From NCBI RefSeq assembly GCF_023913755.1, contig NZ_JAMXBJ010000050.1, positions 1-64,000 of the forward strand: a DNA stretch of 64,000 bases, in the 5' to 3' direction. Below are positions 29,689-39,072 of the stretch, piece after piece; the stretch's first letter is position 1, and the number at the start of each line of letters is the position of its first letter. The translations under genes and the position numbers were made by a program. The notes beneath the pieces were generated by a model, which searched no databases, had not been told where the DNA came from, and was given only the letters and a program-made list of their open reading frames with translations. The stretch is from Pseudarthrobacter cellobiosi (GTDB taxonomy: Bacteria > Actinomycetota > Actinomycetes > Actinomycetales > Micrococcaceae).

Positions 29689-32600
29689 TCAGCCGCCCAT
29701 TCCGGTAATCGCCAGGCTTCGGCTGATCCCGTCCAAAGGATGCGGCACATCGGTGCTCTCCATCCGATCCGCCGCGAACGGCAGGGATTCCACCCGGCTC
29801 AGGTCCCAGGCCATGCTGGCGCTCAGGCTGATTCCGCGGGGACCTGTCCGACGGGTGGTGCCCCGGATCAGCAGCAGCCTGGTTCCGAACAGCAGCAGCC
29901 CCGCCTGTTCCTGGGCTTCATGGAAGAACACGGAATCGACGCAGCCGGTGCCGTCGTCGATGCTGATGAAAACCACCCGCCGGCCGCCGCGCATGGGCGG
30001 TGTCTGGGTGGCGATGCGCACCCCGGCCACCAGCACCTCGGTGTTGTTGCGCAGGCTCAACAGTTTGTCTGCAGTGGTGACCCCCAGCCGGTCCAGCATG
30101 GGCCGGTGGCTGTCCATCAGGTGCCCGCTGACATCTATGGCCATCAGGTCCAGTTCTGCCCGGACGTTTTCCACCAGGGTGGGCGCGGGAAGCCCGGGCT
30201 TGACGTTCCGCAGCTCCACATCCCCCAGCGGCAGGGACAGCTGCCCGTCCATGATGTCGATGCCCTTCCGGGTACCGCCCGCGGCCTGGAGCTGTTGCAG
30301 GTGCTGGACGAGGTCTGCGCGGTTGGCGGCGCCTCCCGATTCACGGTGCAGGGAGTCAAAGGCACCCAGCTGGGCGAGCCTTTTGATGCTTGGCTTGCTC
30401 AGCCTGGACCGGGCACGGAGGTCAGCCAGGGAGTCGTAGGGCTGGCCGGCGACAATCCGCTTGAGCTCGGTCCCGGACAGGCCATAGATGCCGTTAAGGC
30501 TCAGCCTGATCGCCAGCTTGCCGGCGTCCGGCCCGTCCGCCACCCGTTCCACCCGGTACTCGGCCTGGCTGCGGTTGATGTCCAGCGGCAGGATGGGGAT
30601 GCCCAGCCTGCGGGCTTCTGCCACCAGCAGCCGTTTGGGGTACATGCCGGGATCGTGTTCCCACAGCCCGGCCAGGAAAGCTTCGGGGTGGTGCGTCTTG
30701 AGCCAGGCGGACTGGTAGGTGGGAACGGCAAATGCCGCGCCGTGCGCCTTGCAGAAGCCGAAGCTGCCAAAGGCTTTCAGGGTCCCCCAGACCTTGTCCA
30801 CCACTTCCGGGGTGTACCCCTTGATCCGGGCCTCCTTGCGGAAGAACTCTTCCACTTTCAGCTCGTGGACCTCGTTGCCGAGCGCCCGGCGGAACTCATC
30901 TGCGCGCGCCAGGCCGCAGCCGGTCATCACGTGGAAGGTTTTCAGGATCTGTTCATGGAAAACAGTGACCCCATGCGTTTCCTGCAGCACGGGTTTCAGG
31001 TCAGGGTGCGGGTAGACCTCCGGTGCGAAGCCGTGCCTGTGCTCCAGGAAAGGCCGCACCATGTCCGATTTCATGGGGCCCGGCCGGAACAGCGAAATGT
31101 CGATGATGAGGTCATTGAACTCACGCGGCGCCAGCTTGCCGATCAGTTCACGCTGGCCGGGCGACTCGATCTGGAAGCAGCCCAGGGTGTGGGTGCTGCG
31201 GATCAGTTCGTAGGTTGGTTCATCATCCAGCGGCACGGCGTTGAGGTCGATGTGGCCGTTCTCGGCGATGTAGTCCGGCCCGGTCCCGTCAGGACCTGCA
31301 GGGTGGGCCCCTGCCGCCACCACTTCCGCTTTGGAAGGATGGATCCGGATGACTTCCCGGACGGCAAACGCCATGGCGCTCTGCATCCTGACCCCCAGGA
31401 CATCAAGCTTGAGCATGCCCATGGGATCCATGTCGTGTTTATCGAACTGGCTCATGGGCAGCCCCAGTCCGCTGGGCTGCACAGGGGTTCGGTCAAGCAG
31501 CGTGGAATCGCCCAGGATCACCCCGCAGGGATGCATGGAGATATGGCGGGGCAGCCGGTCCAGCCGTTCCGTGAGGTCCACCAGCAGGTCAAGCTGCTGG
31601 TTTTCGGCGAAGTCCCGTTGTTCCACCCGGCCGGCGAACTCCCGCAGCTCAGGTTTCTCAACCAGTGCCTCACGGAATTTCCGGGCCGAAAAACGCCACA
31701 GCTGCTTGGCGATCTCACCGACGTCGTCATCGTCCATCCCCAGGGCCATCCCGGCGTCGCGGACGGCACCGCGGGCGCGGTACCCGTTCTGCATGCTCAT
31801 CAGCGTGACGCGCTCGGAACCAAAGCGGTCAAAGATCCGCCGATACACGTTGTGCCGTTCGGCGCTTTCGACGTCGATGTCGATGTCCGGCAAGGTGGCC
31901 CGGTCCCGGGACAGGAAGCGTTCGAAGATCAGGTCATGTTGCAGGGGGTCCACCTGGCTGACATCAATCAGGTAGTTGACCAGGCTGGAAGCACCGGAAC
32001 CGCGGGCGGCTGCCCTGACCCCCATGTCCATGATCATCCGGGAGACCTCCGCGACCGTGAGGAAATAGGAGGAAAACCCGAGGTTCCTGATGATCCCCAA
32101 CTCGTGCTCCAGCCGCGAGCGCATGTCCTTGTGGGCTGAGCCTGATATTCCGGGGAACCGCCTGCTGATCCCGGCCTCGCAGCGCTGTGCCAGTTCAACG
32201 TGCGGGTCCTGGCTGATGCCAATGACCGAGGCCTCGGGGACCACCGGCTGCTTCCATCCCATGTCAGTCACCGGGTCAATCCGGCAGAAGTCGGCGAGCG
32301 CCTCGGTCTGTGCCATCAGCTGTTTGAGGTCTGCTGCGCCATACCCTGCGGCGCGGATGATTTCCTTGCCGAGCTGGAGCATCTGCGTCGATGATTTGAG
32401 CCAGGCCTGCCCGTTGGGCTGGAGCAGCGGTTCGGCCGCGAGTTCGGGGAGGGACTTCAGCGTCCGGGCGGAGTCGAGTACGTCAGCTGTGGCGGCCCCG
32501 TCCTCTGCGCAGTAGCGGACCGCGTTGGTGAGCACGGCCGGCACGTGGTGTTCTTCCGCGAGTTTAAGCATTCGGACTGCGTGGGCGGTGCTCAGGGGCG

Positions 32601-33177
32601 CTCCGGGGGCAGTGAGCTGGGAGACGACTTCCGCCACCAGGGTTCTGGGGGGCATGGCGTCCAGCCAGCGTTTGAAAAGGGTGCGCGGACGGAGGTAGCG
32701 CCGGCCGCTCATGGCCCGTCCGACGTCGGAATCCGGGCCGATCAGGACTGTCAGGACCGGTTTCAGGGTTTTGGGGTCGAGCGTGCGGGAGGCGAGTTCG
32801 GCGCGGGTGACCGCCACCGGCACCGCTCCCCCGGCTTTGCCGGAGGTGCGGGCATGGGCATCGGACACCAGCCGGCACAGGGCGCGGTAGCCCGCCCCGT
32901 TGTTGTGGCCGCGGGCGAGCACCACCACCCTGCCAGCGAGCTGGGTGCGGTGGTCGCCGTCGTCGTCGAAAACCGCAAGGTCCACTCCCACGATGGGGTC
33001 GATGCCGGCTTCCATGCAGGCTTTGAGGTGTTTGATGGTGCCGTAGAGGCCGTCCCGGTCCGTGCAGGCGAGCGCGGTTGCGCCGTCCGCGGCGGCAACC
33101 TGGGCCAGTTCGTCGGGCCAGGCCACGCCATAGTGTGCGCTGAAGGCCGTGGAAACGTGAAGGTGGGAGAAGCTCAT
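29689..33177 (-). CDS. dnaE2: Error-prone DNA polymerase DnaE2
   Basis: 1162 aa C-family polymerase. N-terminal PHP domain starts FSHLHVSTAFSAHYG; catalytic aspartates in PDIDIDVESAERHNVYRRIFDRFG; fingers and little-finger motifs include SFGFCKAHGAAFAVPTYQSAWLKTHHPEAFLAGL; an OB fold lies near the C-terminus. DnaE2 is the polymerase of SOS mutagenesis with ImuB and ImuA'. ATG at 33177 overlaps the upstream gene stop by 4 bp (ATGA), so the two are coupled, and both lie behind the LexA box at 33568. No imuB is in the window. Confidence 0.93.
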   Translation of the reverse strand: MSFSHLHVSTAFSAHYGVAWPDELAQVAAADGATALACTDRDGLYGTIKHLKACMEAGIDPIVGVDLAVFDDDGDHRTQLAGRVVVLARGHNNGAGYRALCRLVSDAHARTSGKAGGAVPVAVTRAELASRTLDPKTLKPVLTVLIGPDSDVGRAMSGRRYLRPRTLFKRWLDAMPPRTLVAEVVSQLTAPGAPLSTAHAVRMLKLAEEHHVPAVLTNAVRYCAEDGAATADVLDSARTLKSLPELAAEPLLQPNGQAWLKSSTQMLQLGKEIIRAAGYGAADLKQLMAQTEALADFCRIDPVTDMGWKQPVVPEASVIGISQDPHVELAQRCEAGISRRFPGISGSAHKDMRSRLEHELGIIRNLGFSSYFLTVAEVSRMIMDMGVRAAARGSGASSLVNYLIDVSQVDPLQHDLIFERFLSRDRATLPDIDIDVESAERHNVYRRIFDRFGSERVTLMSMQNGYRARGAVRDAGMALGMDDDDVGEIAKQLWRFSARKFREALVEKPELREFAGRVEQRDFAENQQLDLLVDLTERLDRLPRHISMHPCGVILGDSTLLDRTPVQPSGLGLPMSQFDKHDMDPMGMLKLDVLGVRMQSAMAFAVREVIRIHPSKAEVVAAGAHPAGPDGTGPDYIAENGHIDLNAVPLDDEPTYELIRSTHTLGCFQIESPGQRELIGKLAPREFNDLIIDISLFRPGPMKSDMVRPFLEHRHGFAPEVYPHPDLKPVLQETHGVTVFHEQILKTFHVMTGCGLARADEFRRALGNEVHELKVEEFFRKEARIKGYTPEVVDKVWGTLKAFGSFGFCKAHGAAFAVPTYQSAWLKTHHPEAFLAGLWEHDPGMYPKRLLVAEARRLGIPILPLDINRSQAEYRVERVADGPDAGKLAIRLSLNGIYGLSGTELKRIVAGQPYDSLADLRARSRLSKPSIKRLAQLGAFDSLHRESGGAANRADLVQHLQQLQAAGGTRKGIDIMDGQLSLPLGDVELRNVKPGLPAPTLVENVRAELDLMAIDVSGHLMDSHRPMLDRLGVTTADKLLSLRNNTEVLVAGVRIATQTPPMRGGRRVVFISIDDGTGCVDSVFFHEAQEQAGLLLFGTRLLLIRGTTRRTGPRGISLSASMAWDLSRVESLPFAADRMESTDVPHPLDGISRSLAITGMGG

Positions 33178-33509
33178 GCTGTTTGGGGCCGGAGTGCGTC
33201 GTGGATCCGCAGGAGCCTCCAGCGGCCGCTGCCGACATGCCTGCTCAGGTCCAGGGTGAGCGGCTCCCCCGTATCCCGGGGGGCGGCACTCCGCGGGTCC
33301 GCCCGCACTTGGACGCGCCAGATTTCGTGGTCCACCAGTCCCGGCCCGCTGCCCAGGGGCGCACGGCGTACCTCGGCCCACCACTGCCGGCGTTCATACC
33401 ACCGGACAGGCTCGGCGCACACCGTGTAGTGGCGCCCGGCCCACTGGAGTTTCAGCGGCTGGCCAGCGGGGGTGCAGACGACGTCCACGGACTCGCTGAA
33501 CATACCCAT
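33174..33509 (-). CDS. DUF6504-like small protein coupled to dnaE2
   Basis: 111 aa. SVDVVCTPAGQPLKLQWAGRHYTVCAEPVRWYERRQWW matches the pattern of DUF6504, a family I associate with dinP/imuB and dnaE2 genes in actinobacteria; no catalytic motif is seen. The start ATG 33507-33509 has GGGAGG 5 nt upstream. The 4-bp overlap with dnaE2 and the LexA box 58 bp upstream indicate an SOS-induced pair. An ORF extension to 33614 would run through the LexA box and is rejected. Confidence 0.75.
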   Translation of the reverse strand: MGMFSESVDVVCTPAGQPLKLQWAGRHYTVCAEPVRWYERRQWWAEVRRAPLGSGPGLVDHEIWRVQVRADPRSAAPRDTGEPLTLDLSRHVGSGRWRLLRIHDALRPQTA

Positions 33510-33567
33510 GGGCGCCTCCCGGAACTGAACGGAGCTGATGCAAAATGCTGATGCAAAAGCAAGGTAT

Positions 33568-33583
33568 TCGAATACATGTTCGA
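33568..33583 (-). promoter_or_regulatory. LexA (SOS) box upstream of the dnaE2 operon
   Basis: TCGAATACATGTTCGA is one base from the actinobacterial consensus TCGAAC-N4-GTTCGA, extended by T/A to TTCGA...TCGAA. It sits about 58 bp before the first start codon of the DUF6504-dnaE2 pair, where it would cover the promoter. DNA-damage induction through LexA is inferred. Confidence 0.85.
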
Positions 33584-33663
33584 ATAAATCCAGTCTACGA
33601 CGACGCTCCGACAAAACCTAGACAGGGGTGGACGGACGGGCAGCAGGGGGGCAGGATGGTGCC

Positions 33664-34053
33664 ATGAGCTCCCAAAGCGCACTCCTCAAGAACGTAAGCA
33701 TCAAGGCCCAGGACGCAACACTCGTGGCAACCTTTGATATCGACGGCAACATCCCGGGGGCAGGTGCGTACGTGGTGGGACTTGTGGCGGCCAGCCCTGA
33801 CTACTCATCACAAAGACGGCTGGGGATTGAGTTCATGAACGGGGAGGCCATCGCCTTCTACTCGTTCAGCCACGACCAGAGTGCCGAGGAAAACTATGAT
33901 CTTGCCGGCGTGACGCATTCCGGCAACACCATCACGGGGAATTTCCCCATCGCGGCCGTCCACGGCCTGGGCAAGGGCCACATCATGTCGGCTTTCAGCG
34001 AGGCTGACGGCCGGGAGTTCCAGTCGGGCGTCGCCGTCGAGGAAGCGCTCTAG
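33664..34053 (+). CDS. Hypothetical beta-strand-rich protein
   Basis: 129 aa from ATG 33664 (AGGATGG upstream). Sequence alternates short hydrophobic strands with Gly/Asn turns (LVATFDIDGNIPGAGAYVVGLVAASPDYSSQRRLGIEF) and looks like one small beta-sandwich. No signal peptide, Cys or catalytic motif. Divergent from the SOS pair, 154 bp from its start; the LexA box is 80 bp upstream, so some SOS response of this gene is possible. I do not recognise the family. Confidence 0.65.
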   Translation: MSSQSALLKNVSIKAQDATLVATFDIDGNIPGAGAYVVGLVAASPDYSSQRRLGIEFMNGEAIAFYSFSHDQSAEENYDLAGVTHSGNTITGNFPIAAVHGLGKGHIMSAFSEADGREFQSGVAVEEAL

Positions 34054-34066
34054 TAAGCACGGGGCA

Positions 34067-34097
34067 GGTGCTGCCGGAACCATGTCCGGACAGCACC
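34067..34097. terminator. Bidirectional terminator
   Basis: Arms GGTGCTGCCGG (34067-34077) and CCGGACAGCACC (34086-34097) pair with one bulged A around an 8-nt loop, between the convergent hypothetical and chorismate mutase genes. Confidence 0.55.
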
Positions 34098-34106
34098 CGG
34101 GCGGCA

Positions 34107-34427
34107 TCAGCTGCTTTCTTTGTGGACTTTCATTTCGAGTTCAATGAACCCCGAGATCATGGCCCGGTAGGTTGATTCCACAATGTCCGGATCAATGTCC
34201 TTCTTTTCCGCGGCGGCCCGGACATGCTCGATCACCCGTTCGACCCGGCCGGGGGCGCGGACTTCAGCGTCGTCCCCCTTCAGGGTTCCGGCGATCCGGA
34301 TCAGGCGTTCGCGCCGCGCAATGAGCGTGACAATCTGCTCGTCAACTTCGTCGACCGCAATCCGAACGGCAGCGAGCTGTTCTTTGTCGGCCAAAGCGTC
34401 CCTATCGTTTCCTTGAATTGTTGCCAT
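34107..34427 (-). CDS. Chorismate mutase, AroQ type
   Basis: 106 aa, all helical. VDEVDEQIVTLIARRERLIRIAGTLKGDD is the AroQ helix 1 with the Arg and the D/Q pattern, followed by RAPGRVERVIEHVRAAAEKKDIDPDIVESTYRAMISGFIELE. Converts chorismate to prephenate for Phe and Tyr synthesis. The length is typical of monofunctional cytosolic enzymes. Start ATG at 34427; an in-frame ORF to 34469 would overlap the divergent VOC gene. Confidence 0.88.
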   Translation of the reverse strand: MATIQGNDRDALADKEQLAAVRIAVDEVDEQIVTLIARRERLIRIAGTLKGDDAEVRAPGRVERVIEHVRAAAEKKDIDPDIVESTYRAMISGFIELEMKVHKESS

Positions 34428-34446
34428 CTTCTGACAGTATCGAAGC

Positions 34447-34869
34447 ATGCAGCCCAGAGTCGACTTCATCTCACTAGGCGTTCGCAGTGTTGACGCCTCC
34501 CGCCGGTTCTACGCGGAAGGTCTCGGCTGGCCTGTCCACCGCGAGTTTCCCGGCGATGTGGTGTTCATCCAGGTCAACCACGGCCTCATCCTTTCCCTGT
34601 GGGACGCCGCGCAGATGCACGCCGAGGCGGGGGTAGGTGCCCCCGGCCCGGTCCCCTGCATCACGCTCAGCCACAACCTGCCCAGCACTGAGGCGGTGGA
34701 CCGGGTCATGGCGGAGGCGGCATCGGCCGGGGCCACTATCGTCGCCGCGCCCGTCACCCAGCCCTGGGGCGGGTACAGCGGCTATTTCGCCGATCCGGAC
34801 GGCTTCCGCTGGGAGATTGCCTATAACCCCACCTGGACAGTGGACGACGCCGGCAAGGTCACCGTTTAG
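34447..34869 (+). CDS. VOC-superfamily (glyoxalase-like) protein
   Basis: 140 aa single VOC unit pair. VDFISLGVRSVDASRRFYAEGLGWPVH opens it and WGGYSGYFADPDGFRWEIAYNPTW closes it; the His/Glu-type metal positions appear partly retained (E in WEIAYN). Could be a lactoylglutathione-lyase relative, a resistance protein or a dioxygenase; substrate unknown. Divergent from chorismate mutase with a 19-bp gap. Confidence 0.8.
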   Translation: MQPRVDFISLGVRSVDASRRFYAEGLGWPVHREFPGDVVFIQVNHGLILSLWDAAQMHAEAGVGAPGPVPCITLSHNLPSTEAVDRVMAEAASAGATIVAAPVTQPWGGYSGYFADPDGFRWEIAYNPTWTVDDAGKVTV

Positions 34870-34893
34870 GGGCATGTCGCCCCGAGTGCCCAT

Positions 34894-35643
34894 TTAGAAC
34901 AAGGCTTCCACCGGCCGGATGAGTTCCGGGGAGTTGTTGCGTACGTTGCCCACCTCGGTGCCGACCGAATCCACGTGCCAGTCGGCCGCGACTTCCTTCA
35001 CGTGGGCCCGGACCAGGTCCACGAGGAAGGCGGCGTCATCAATCTGCGGATCAAGCCACGACGCAGTTGTTGCCCGGTCCATGGGCAGCGGCACGCGGTC
35101 GTGCAGGGCGGTGAGCTTGCCGAAAATTGTGGACTCAGCACCGGGCGGCGGGGTGTCTGCCGTCAGGATGGACGTGGAGAGCATCCACCGTCCGGGATCG
35201 CCCTCGGCCTTGGACGGATCCTTCCACCACTCATACAGGCCCGCGAACACCAGCCCGCTGCCTTTGCCTGGATGGACGTAGTAGGGCTGCTTGGCTTTGC
35301 CGGTGCCCTGCTTCCATTCGTAGTACCCGTCCGCCGGGACGGCGCAACGCCGCGACTTCACGGCTTTGCGGAAAGCCGGCTTCTCCAGCACAGTCTCGCT
35401 CCGCGCGTTGATCATCTTGGGGCCGATACCCGGATCCTTCGCCCAGGACGGCACCAGGCCCCAGCGGGCCACATGCAGCTGCCGCACAGGGCCGTCGTCG
35501 AGCAGCCGTTCAAGGACGATCGGCACATTGTCGGTCGGCGCCACGTTCCAGGACGGGGGAAGGTGCACTTCCTCCTCCAGCTGGGCATCAAAGTCGGCCA
35601 GCAAATCGCCCACGGCCCGTGCCATCACATAGCGTCCACACAT
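34894..35643 (-). CDS. SRAP (SOS response-associated peptidase/HMCES-like) protein
   Basis: 249 aa. Catalytic Cys2 in MCGRYVMA, the Asn of NARSET, the Glu of [13 protein letters not shown], and His in [11 protein letters not shown] are the SRAP active-site set. The family crosslinks covalently to abasic sites in single-stranded DNA and shields them. It lies 1.7 kb from dnaE2, but no LexA box was found directly before it. Length is a little above the bacterial average of about 225. Confidence 0.92.
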   Translation of the reverse strand: MCGRYVMARAVGDLLADFDAQLEEEVHLPPSWNVAPTDNVPIVLERLLDDGPVRQLHVARWGLVPSWAKDPGIGPKMINARSETVLEKPAFRKAVKSRRCAVPADGYYEWKQGTGKAKQPYYVHPGKGSGLVFAGLYEWWKDPSKAEGDPGRWMLSTSILTADTPPPGAESTIFGKLTALHDRVPLPMDRATTASWLDPQIDDAAFLVDLVRAHVKEVAADWHVDSVGTEVGNVRNNSPELIRPVEALF

Positions 35644-35773
35644 GGCTCCAGCATGCCATCAGCGTTATGTACTGTCATCCGGCACCGCATCCGCCGGCCC
35701 GGCTCAGGGAATAGCCCGCCGCGGGTTACCGTTGACGGGAACGAAACCCCCTCAACGATTTCAGGAGAGCTCC

Positions 35774-36031
35774 GTGGACTTTACCCCCGAGAACGGCACC
35801 ATCACCATGTTTTCCACCACCTGGTGCGGCTACTGCAACCGGCTGAAGAAGCAGCTGGACGCCCAGGGCATCGGCTACACGGAAATCAACATCGAAGAAG
35901 TGGAGGGCACAGCCGACCTCGTGGAGAAGCTCAACGGCGGCAACCGCACCGTCCCCACCGTGCTCTTCCCGGACGGCACCGCCGCCACCAACCCCTCCGC
36001 TGCCGAGGTAAAAAGCCGCCTCGCAGCCTGA
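35774..36031 (+). CDS. Mycoredoxin (glutaredoxin-like)
   Basis: 85 aa thioredoxin-fold protein with active site WCGYC (residues about 16-20), [11 protein letters not shown] (the cis-Pro turn) and a C-terminal helix. Mycoredoxins use mycothiol to reduce mixed disulfides. GTG start at 35774, 4 nt after AGGAGAG (35763-35769). The next gene encodes another mycothiol-dependent enzyme, and a perfect hairpin separates the two. Confidence 0.9.
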   Translation: MDFTPENGTITMFSTTWCGYCNRLKKQLDAQGIGYTEINIEEVEGTADLVEKLNGGNRTVPTVLFPDGTAATNPSAAEVKSRLAA

Positions 36032-36050
36032 CCACGGCAGCTCATGTGGT

Positions 36051-36092
36051 AGACAGAACGGGACCAACATCCGTGTTGGTCCCGTTCTGTCT
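36051..36092 (+). terminator. Perfect 19-bp hairpin between mycoredoxin and mscR
   Basis: Arms 36051-36069 and 36074-36092 are perfectly complementary over 19 bp with loop TCCG. It starts 19 bp past the mycoredoxin stop and ends 9 bp before GAGGGAG, the mscR ribosome site. No T tract follows, so it may be an actinobacterial terminator, a processing or stability element, or attenuator; a terminator is the default reading. Confidence 0.6.
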
Positions 36093-36114
36093 ATCTGCAT
36101 TGAGGGAGCCTTTC

Positions 36115-37200
36115 GTGGTCCATAAAGTCAAAGGTGTCGTAGCCCGCTCCAAAGGGGCCCCCGTCACTCTGGAGACCATCCTGGTCCCGGAACCGGGCCC
36201 GGGCGAGGCCCTGGTGGACATCATCACCAGCGGCGTCTGCCACACCGACCTGCACTACAAACTGGGCGGCATCAGCGATGACTTCCCGTTCCTCCTGGGC
36301 CACGAGGCCACCGGAGTGGTCAGCGCCGTCGGCCCCGACGTCACGGACATAACCCCGGGCGACCGCGTGGTGCTCAACTGGCGGGCCGTCTGCGGCAACT
36401 GCCGCGCGTGCAACCGCGGCCAGGCGCAGTACTGCTTCAACACCCACAACGCCACCCAGAAAATGACGCTCGAGGACGGCACCGAACTGTCCGCCGCCCT
36501 GGGCATCGGCGCATTCATCGAAAAGACCCTCGTGGCTGCCGGCCAGTGCACCAAGGTGGATCCCGACGCCGACGCTGCCGCTATCGGCCTGCTCGGCTGC
36601 GGCGTTATGGCCGGCCTGGGCGCCGCCATCAACACCGGCGGCGTCAAACGCGGTGACACCGTCGCCGTCATCGGCTGCGGCGGTGTGGGCGTGGCCGCCA
36701 TCGCCGGCGCCGCGCTCGCCGGCGCAACCACCATCATCGCCGTCGACATCGACGCGAAAAAGCTGGACCGTGCCAAGGGCCTCGGCGCCACGCACACCGT
36801 GGACTCCTCCGCAACCGACCCCGTGGAGAAAATCCGGGAACTCACCGGCGGCTTCGGCGCTGACGTGGTGATTGACGCCGTCGGCCGTCCCGAAACGTAC
36901 AAGCAGGCGTTCTACGCGCGCGACCTCGCCGGCACCGTGGTGCTGGTGGGCGTCCCGACGCCGGAGATGACCCTTGAACTGCCGCTCCTGGACGTTTTCG
37001 GCCGCGGCGGATCGCTGAAGTCCTCCTGGTACGGTGACTGCCTGCCGTCCCGGGACTTCCCCATGCTGATCAGCCTCTACAAGCAGGGCAAGCTGGATCT
37101 GGATGCCTTCGTGACCGAGCGGATCACCATCGACCAGGTGGAGGAAGCGTTCGAGAAGATGCACTCCGGTTCGGTGCTGCGTTCGGTGGTGGAACTGTGA
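36115..37200 (+). CDS. S-(hydroxymethyl)mycothiol dehydrogenase
   Basis: 361 aa zinc-dependent medium-chain dehydrogenase. Catalytic zinc ligands appear in [10 protein letters not shown] and LGHEATGVV; the structural zinc cysteines are in [17 protein letters not shown]. The Rossmann motif is [13 protein letters not shown]. Length and N-terminus ([20 protein letters not shown]) fit MscR, the NAD-dependent, mycothiol-linked formaldehyde dehydrogenase. GTG at 36115 with GAGGGAG 7 nt upstream. It overlaps the next gene by 4 bp (GTGA), and the pairing supports a formaldehyde or nitrosothiol detoxification unit. Confidence 0.93.
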   Translation: MVHKVKGVVARSKGAPVTLETILVPEPGPGEALVDIITSGVCHTDLHYKLGGISDDFPFLLGHEATGVVSAVGPDVTDITPGDRVVLNWRAVCGNCRACNRGQAQYCFNTHNATQKMTLEDGTELSAALGIGAFIEKTLVAAGQCTKVDPDADAAAIGLLGCGVMAGLGAAINTGGVKRGDTVAVIGCGGVGVAAIAGAALAGATTIIAVDIDAKKLDRAKGLGATHTVDSSATDPVEKIRELTGGFGADVVIDAVGRPETYKQAFYARDLAGTVVLVGVPTPEMTLELPLLDVFGRGGSLKSSWYGDCLPSRDFPMLISLYKQGKLDLDAFVTERITIDQVEEAFEKMHSGSVLRSVVEL

Positions 37201-37838
37201 GCGTCCGGATCGAGCGACTCGTCACCTCCGGAACATTCTCGCTCGACGGCGGCACCTGGGATGTGGACAACAACGTCTGGATCGTGGGCAACGATGCGGA
37301 ATGCGTGGTGATCGACCCCGCGCACGACGCCAAGGCCGTTGCCGCCGCCGTGGGTGGCCGGAAGCTCAAGGCGATCCTGCTGACCCACGGCCACGACGAC
37401 CACATCCGTTCAGTAGGTGACTTCTGGGACCTCGTCCAGGCCCCGATCCACCTCCACCAGGACGACTGGATGCTGTGGCGCAGCGTCTACCCGGATGTGG
37501 AACCCGATGTCGCCATCAAGCACGGCGCCGTCATTGAGGTGGCGGGGGCCAGCCTGACGGCCCTGCACACCCCCGGGCACTCGCCGGGCTCGGTGTCCTT
37601 CCGTCTCGCTGACGGGCCCGACGGCGAGGGCTCGCTCTTCAGCGGCGACACCCTGTTCAAGGGCGGCCCCGGCGCCACGGGCAGGTCCTACAGCGACTTC
37701 CCCACCATCATCGAGTCGATCCGGACGTGGCTGCTGCCGCTCCCGGCGGAAACGGTGGTCCGGACCGGCCACGGCGACAGCACCACCATCGGAGACGAAG
37801 CCCCGCACCTGGACGAGTGGATCGCCCGGGGCCACTAA
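37197..37838 (+). CDS. MBL-fold metallohydrolase partnered with mscR
   Basis: 213 aa metallo-beta-lactamase fold with [10 protein letters not shown] (H-x-H-x-D-H), then [18 protein letters not shown] and [13 protein letters not shown] as the remaining metal ligands: a glyoxalase II-like set. The 4-bp overlap with mscR implies they are made together. It may hydrolyse the S-formylmycothiol produced by MscR; that is inference from context. Confidence 0.9.
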   Translation: MSVRIERLVTSGTFSLDGGTWDVDNNVWIVGNDAECVVIDPAHDAKAVAAAVGGRKLKAILLTHGHDDHIRSVGDFWDLVQAPIHLHQDDWMLWRSVYPDVEPDVAIKHGAVIEVAGASLTALHTPGHSPGSVSFRLADGPDGEGSLFSGDTLFKGGPGATGRSYSDFPTIIESIRTWLLPLPAETVVRTGHGDSTTIGDEAPHLDEWIARGH

Positions 37839-37862
37839 GGACCCCGGCCCGGCAAGCGCGGG

Positions 37863-38630
37863 CTACGCCTCCCGAGTATCCAAACCGGCATAGCTGCCAA
37901 AGTCGGCATGCCGGAGGGAGGCGTGGCCCGCGTATGCGGCAACAACGGCGTCCTCGACATCCTGGACCGTCAGACCGGGCACCAGATCGTTGGCCGCACC
38001 GGCGGTGGCCGGGTCCCAGTCCAGGCCCAGGGCCGCATAGCTGTCCGTCAGGACGCTGCGGATGGGGGCGGAATTTTCCACCACGATCACGGAACTGAAC
38101 AGCCACCCGCCGCTCACCACGCGCTGCGCTGTGCCGACGAGTTTGATCCGGCGCGCCGGGTCTGCCGGGTGGGTACCGTGAACGCTGTACTCCCCGGGGC
38201 AGTACTCCCCCGGAATTTCGCCAACTGCTGCCTGGACACCGATGTCCCGAAGGGACTGCGCCAGCAGCTCACCAAAGAAACCGAAGCGGGCCTTGGAGCC
38301 GGCAATGGCATCGGCGTGGGGCATCACATGGTCCACCACCAGCGTGCCCTCGTGGTAAGCGGCGGCCCGGCCGCCGGCCTTCCGCACCAAGGGTTCAAAT
38401 CCGTGCTCCCGGCACGCCTGGGCGGCCGCGTCGAAGCCGGGCAGGCGGGTATCCCGCTGACCGAAGGCAACAGTGGGCGCGGGCCGGTACAGCCGGAGCG
38501 TGGGGCCGATCCTGCCGGTCTTCGCCTGGGTCAGCAGTTCGAGGCCGAATTCCAGGTCGCGTGCGGCGCCGAGGGTATGATCCTGCCTCACCACGGTGAG
38601 CGTCCGGAGTCCGGCTTCGGCGTCCTGCAT
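37863..38630 (-). CDS. Lipoate--protein ligase A-like protein
   Basis: 255 aa biotin/lipoate A/B ligase fold. LRLYRPAPTVAFGQRDTRLPGFDAAAQACREHGFEPLVRKAGGRAAAYHEGTLVVDHVM contains the R-x-GGRAA lipoyl-AMP motif, and KLVGTAQRVVSGGWLFSSVIVVEN carries the conserved Lys. Probably an amidotransferase or ligase acting on lipoylated domains, though octanoyl transferase activity is not excluded. ATG at 38630 has AAGGGAGC 9 nt upstream; longer starts to 38717 would enter the divergent gene. Confidence 0.82.
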   Translation of the reverse strand: MQDAEAGLRTLTVVRQDHTLGAARDLEFGLELLTQAKTGRIGPTLRLYRPAPTVAFGQRDTRLPGFDAAAQACREHGFEPLVRKAGGRAAAYHEGTLVVDHVMPHADAIAGSKARFGFFGELLAQSLRDIGVQAAVGEIPGEYCPGEYSVHGTHPADPARRIKLVGTAQRVVSGGWLFSSVIVVENSAPIRSVLTDSYAALGLDWDPATAGAANDLVPGLTVQDVEDAVVAAYAGHASLRHADFGSYAGLDTREA

Positions 38631-38646
38631 GTTGCTAAGCTCCCTT

Positions 38647-39036
38647 ATGGTCATATTGCAATTCCTTGTCGTCGCGGCTGCGTTCGCGGTCATCGACGCC
38701 GTCTGGCTCAAGCTCATGAACCCGTTCTACCGCAGCCACATTGGTGACCTGCTCGCAGACAAGCCACACTTAGGTTACGCCGTGGCTTTCTATGTCATGT
38801 ACATAGCGGGGATTGTCTACTTTGCGCTGCGGCCGGCGCTCGACGGCGGCAGCTGGCTGACCGCCGTCGGCTATGGGGCCGCCCTGGGCGCCTTTGCCTA
38901 CGCGACGTATGACCTGACGAATGCCGCCACGCTCAAGACGTGGCCGCTGCAGCTCATTGTTGTGGACATCCTGTGGGGTGCCGCCCTGACGGGACTGTCC
39001 ACCCTCGCCGGCTGGCTGGTGTTCCGCTCCACCTGA
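38647..39036 (+). CDS. DUF2177-family membrane protein
   Basis: 129 aa with four membrane segments: residues 2-17, 38-56, 67-85 and 101-125. The sequence FAVIDAVWLKLMNPFYRSHIGDLL at the start is diagnostic of DUF2177, whose function is unknown. ATG at 38647, 16 bp from the divergent ligase start. Confidence 0.85.
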   Translation: MVILQFLVVAAAFAVIDAVWLKLMNPFYRSHIGDLLADKPHLGYAVAFYVMYIAGIVYFALRPALDGGSWLTAVGYGAALGAFAYATYDLTNAATLKTWPLQLIVVDILWGAALTGLSTLAGWLVFRST

Positions 39037-39072
39037 CATCCAACGGAGTATTACTGCACCGTCCCCCATTGG

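Noticed and set aside
29575..32139. 854-codon plus-strand ORF
   Set aside because: Antisense to dnaE2; no domain recognised.
38391..38412. GGTTCAAATCC resembling a tRNA T-arm
   Set aside because: It lies inside the lipoate ligase-like frame (HGFEPLV) and no cloverleaf can be built around it.
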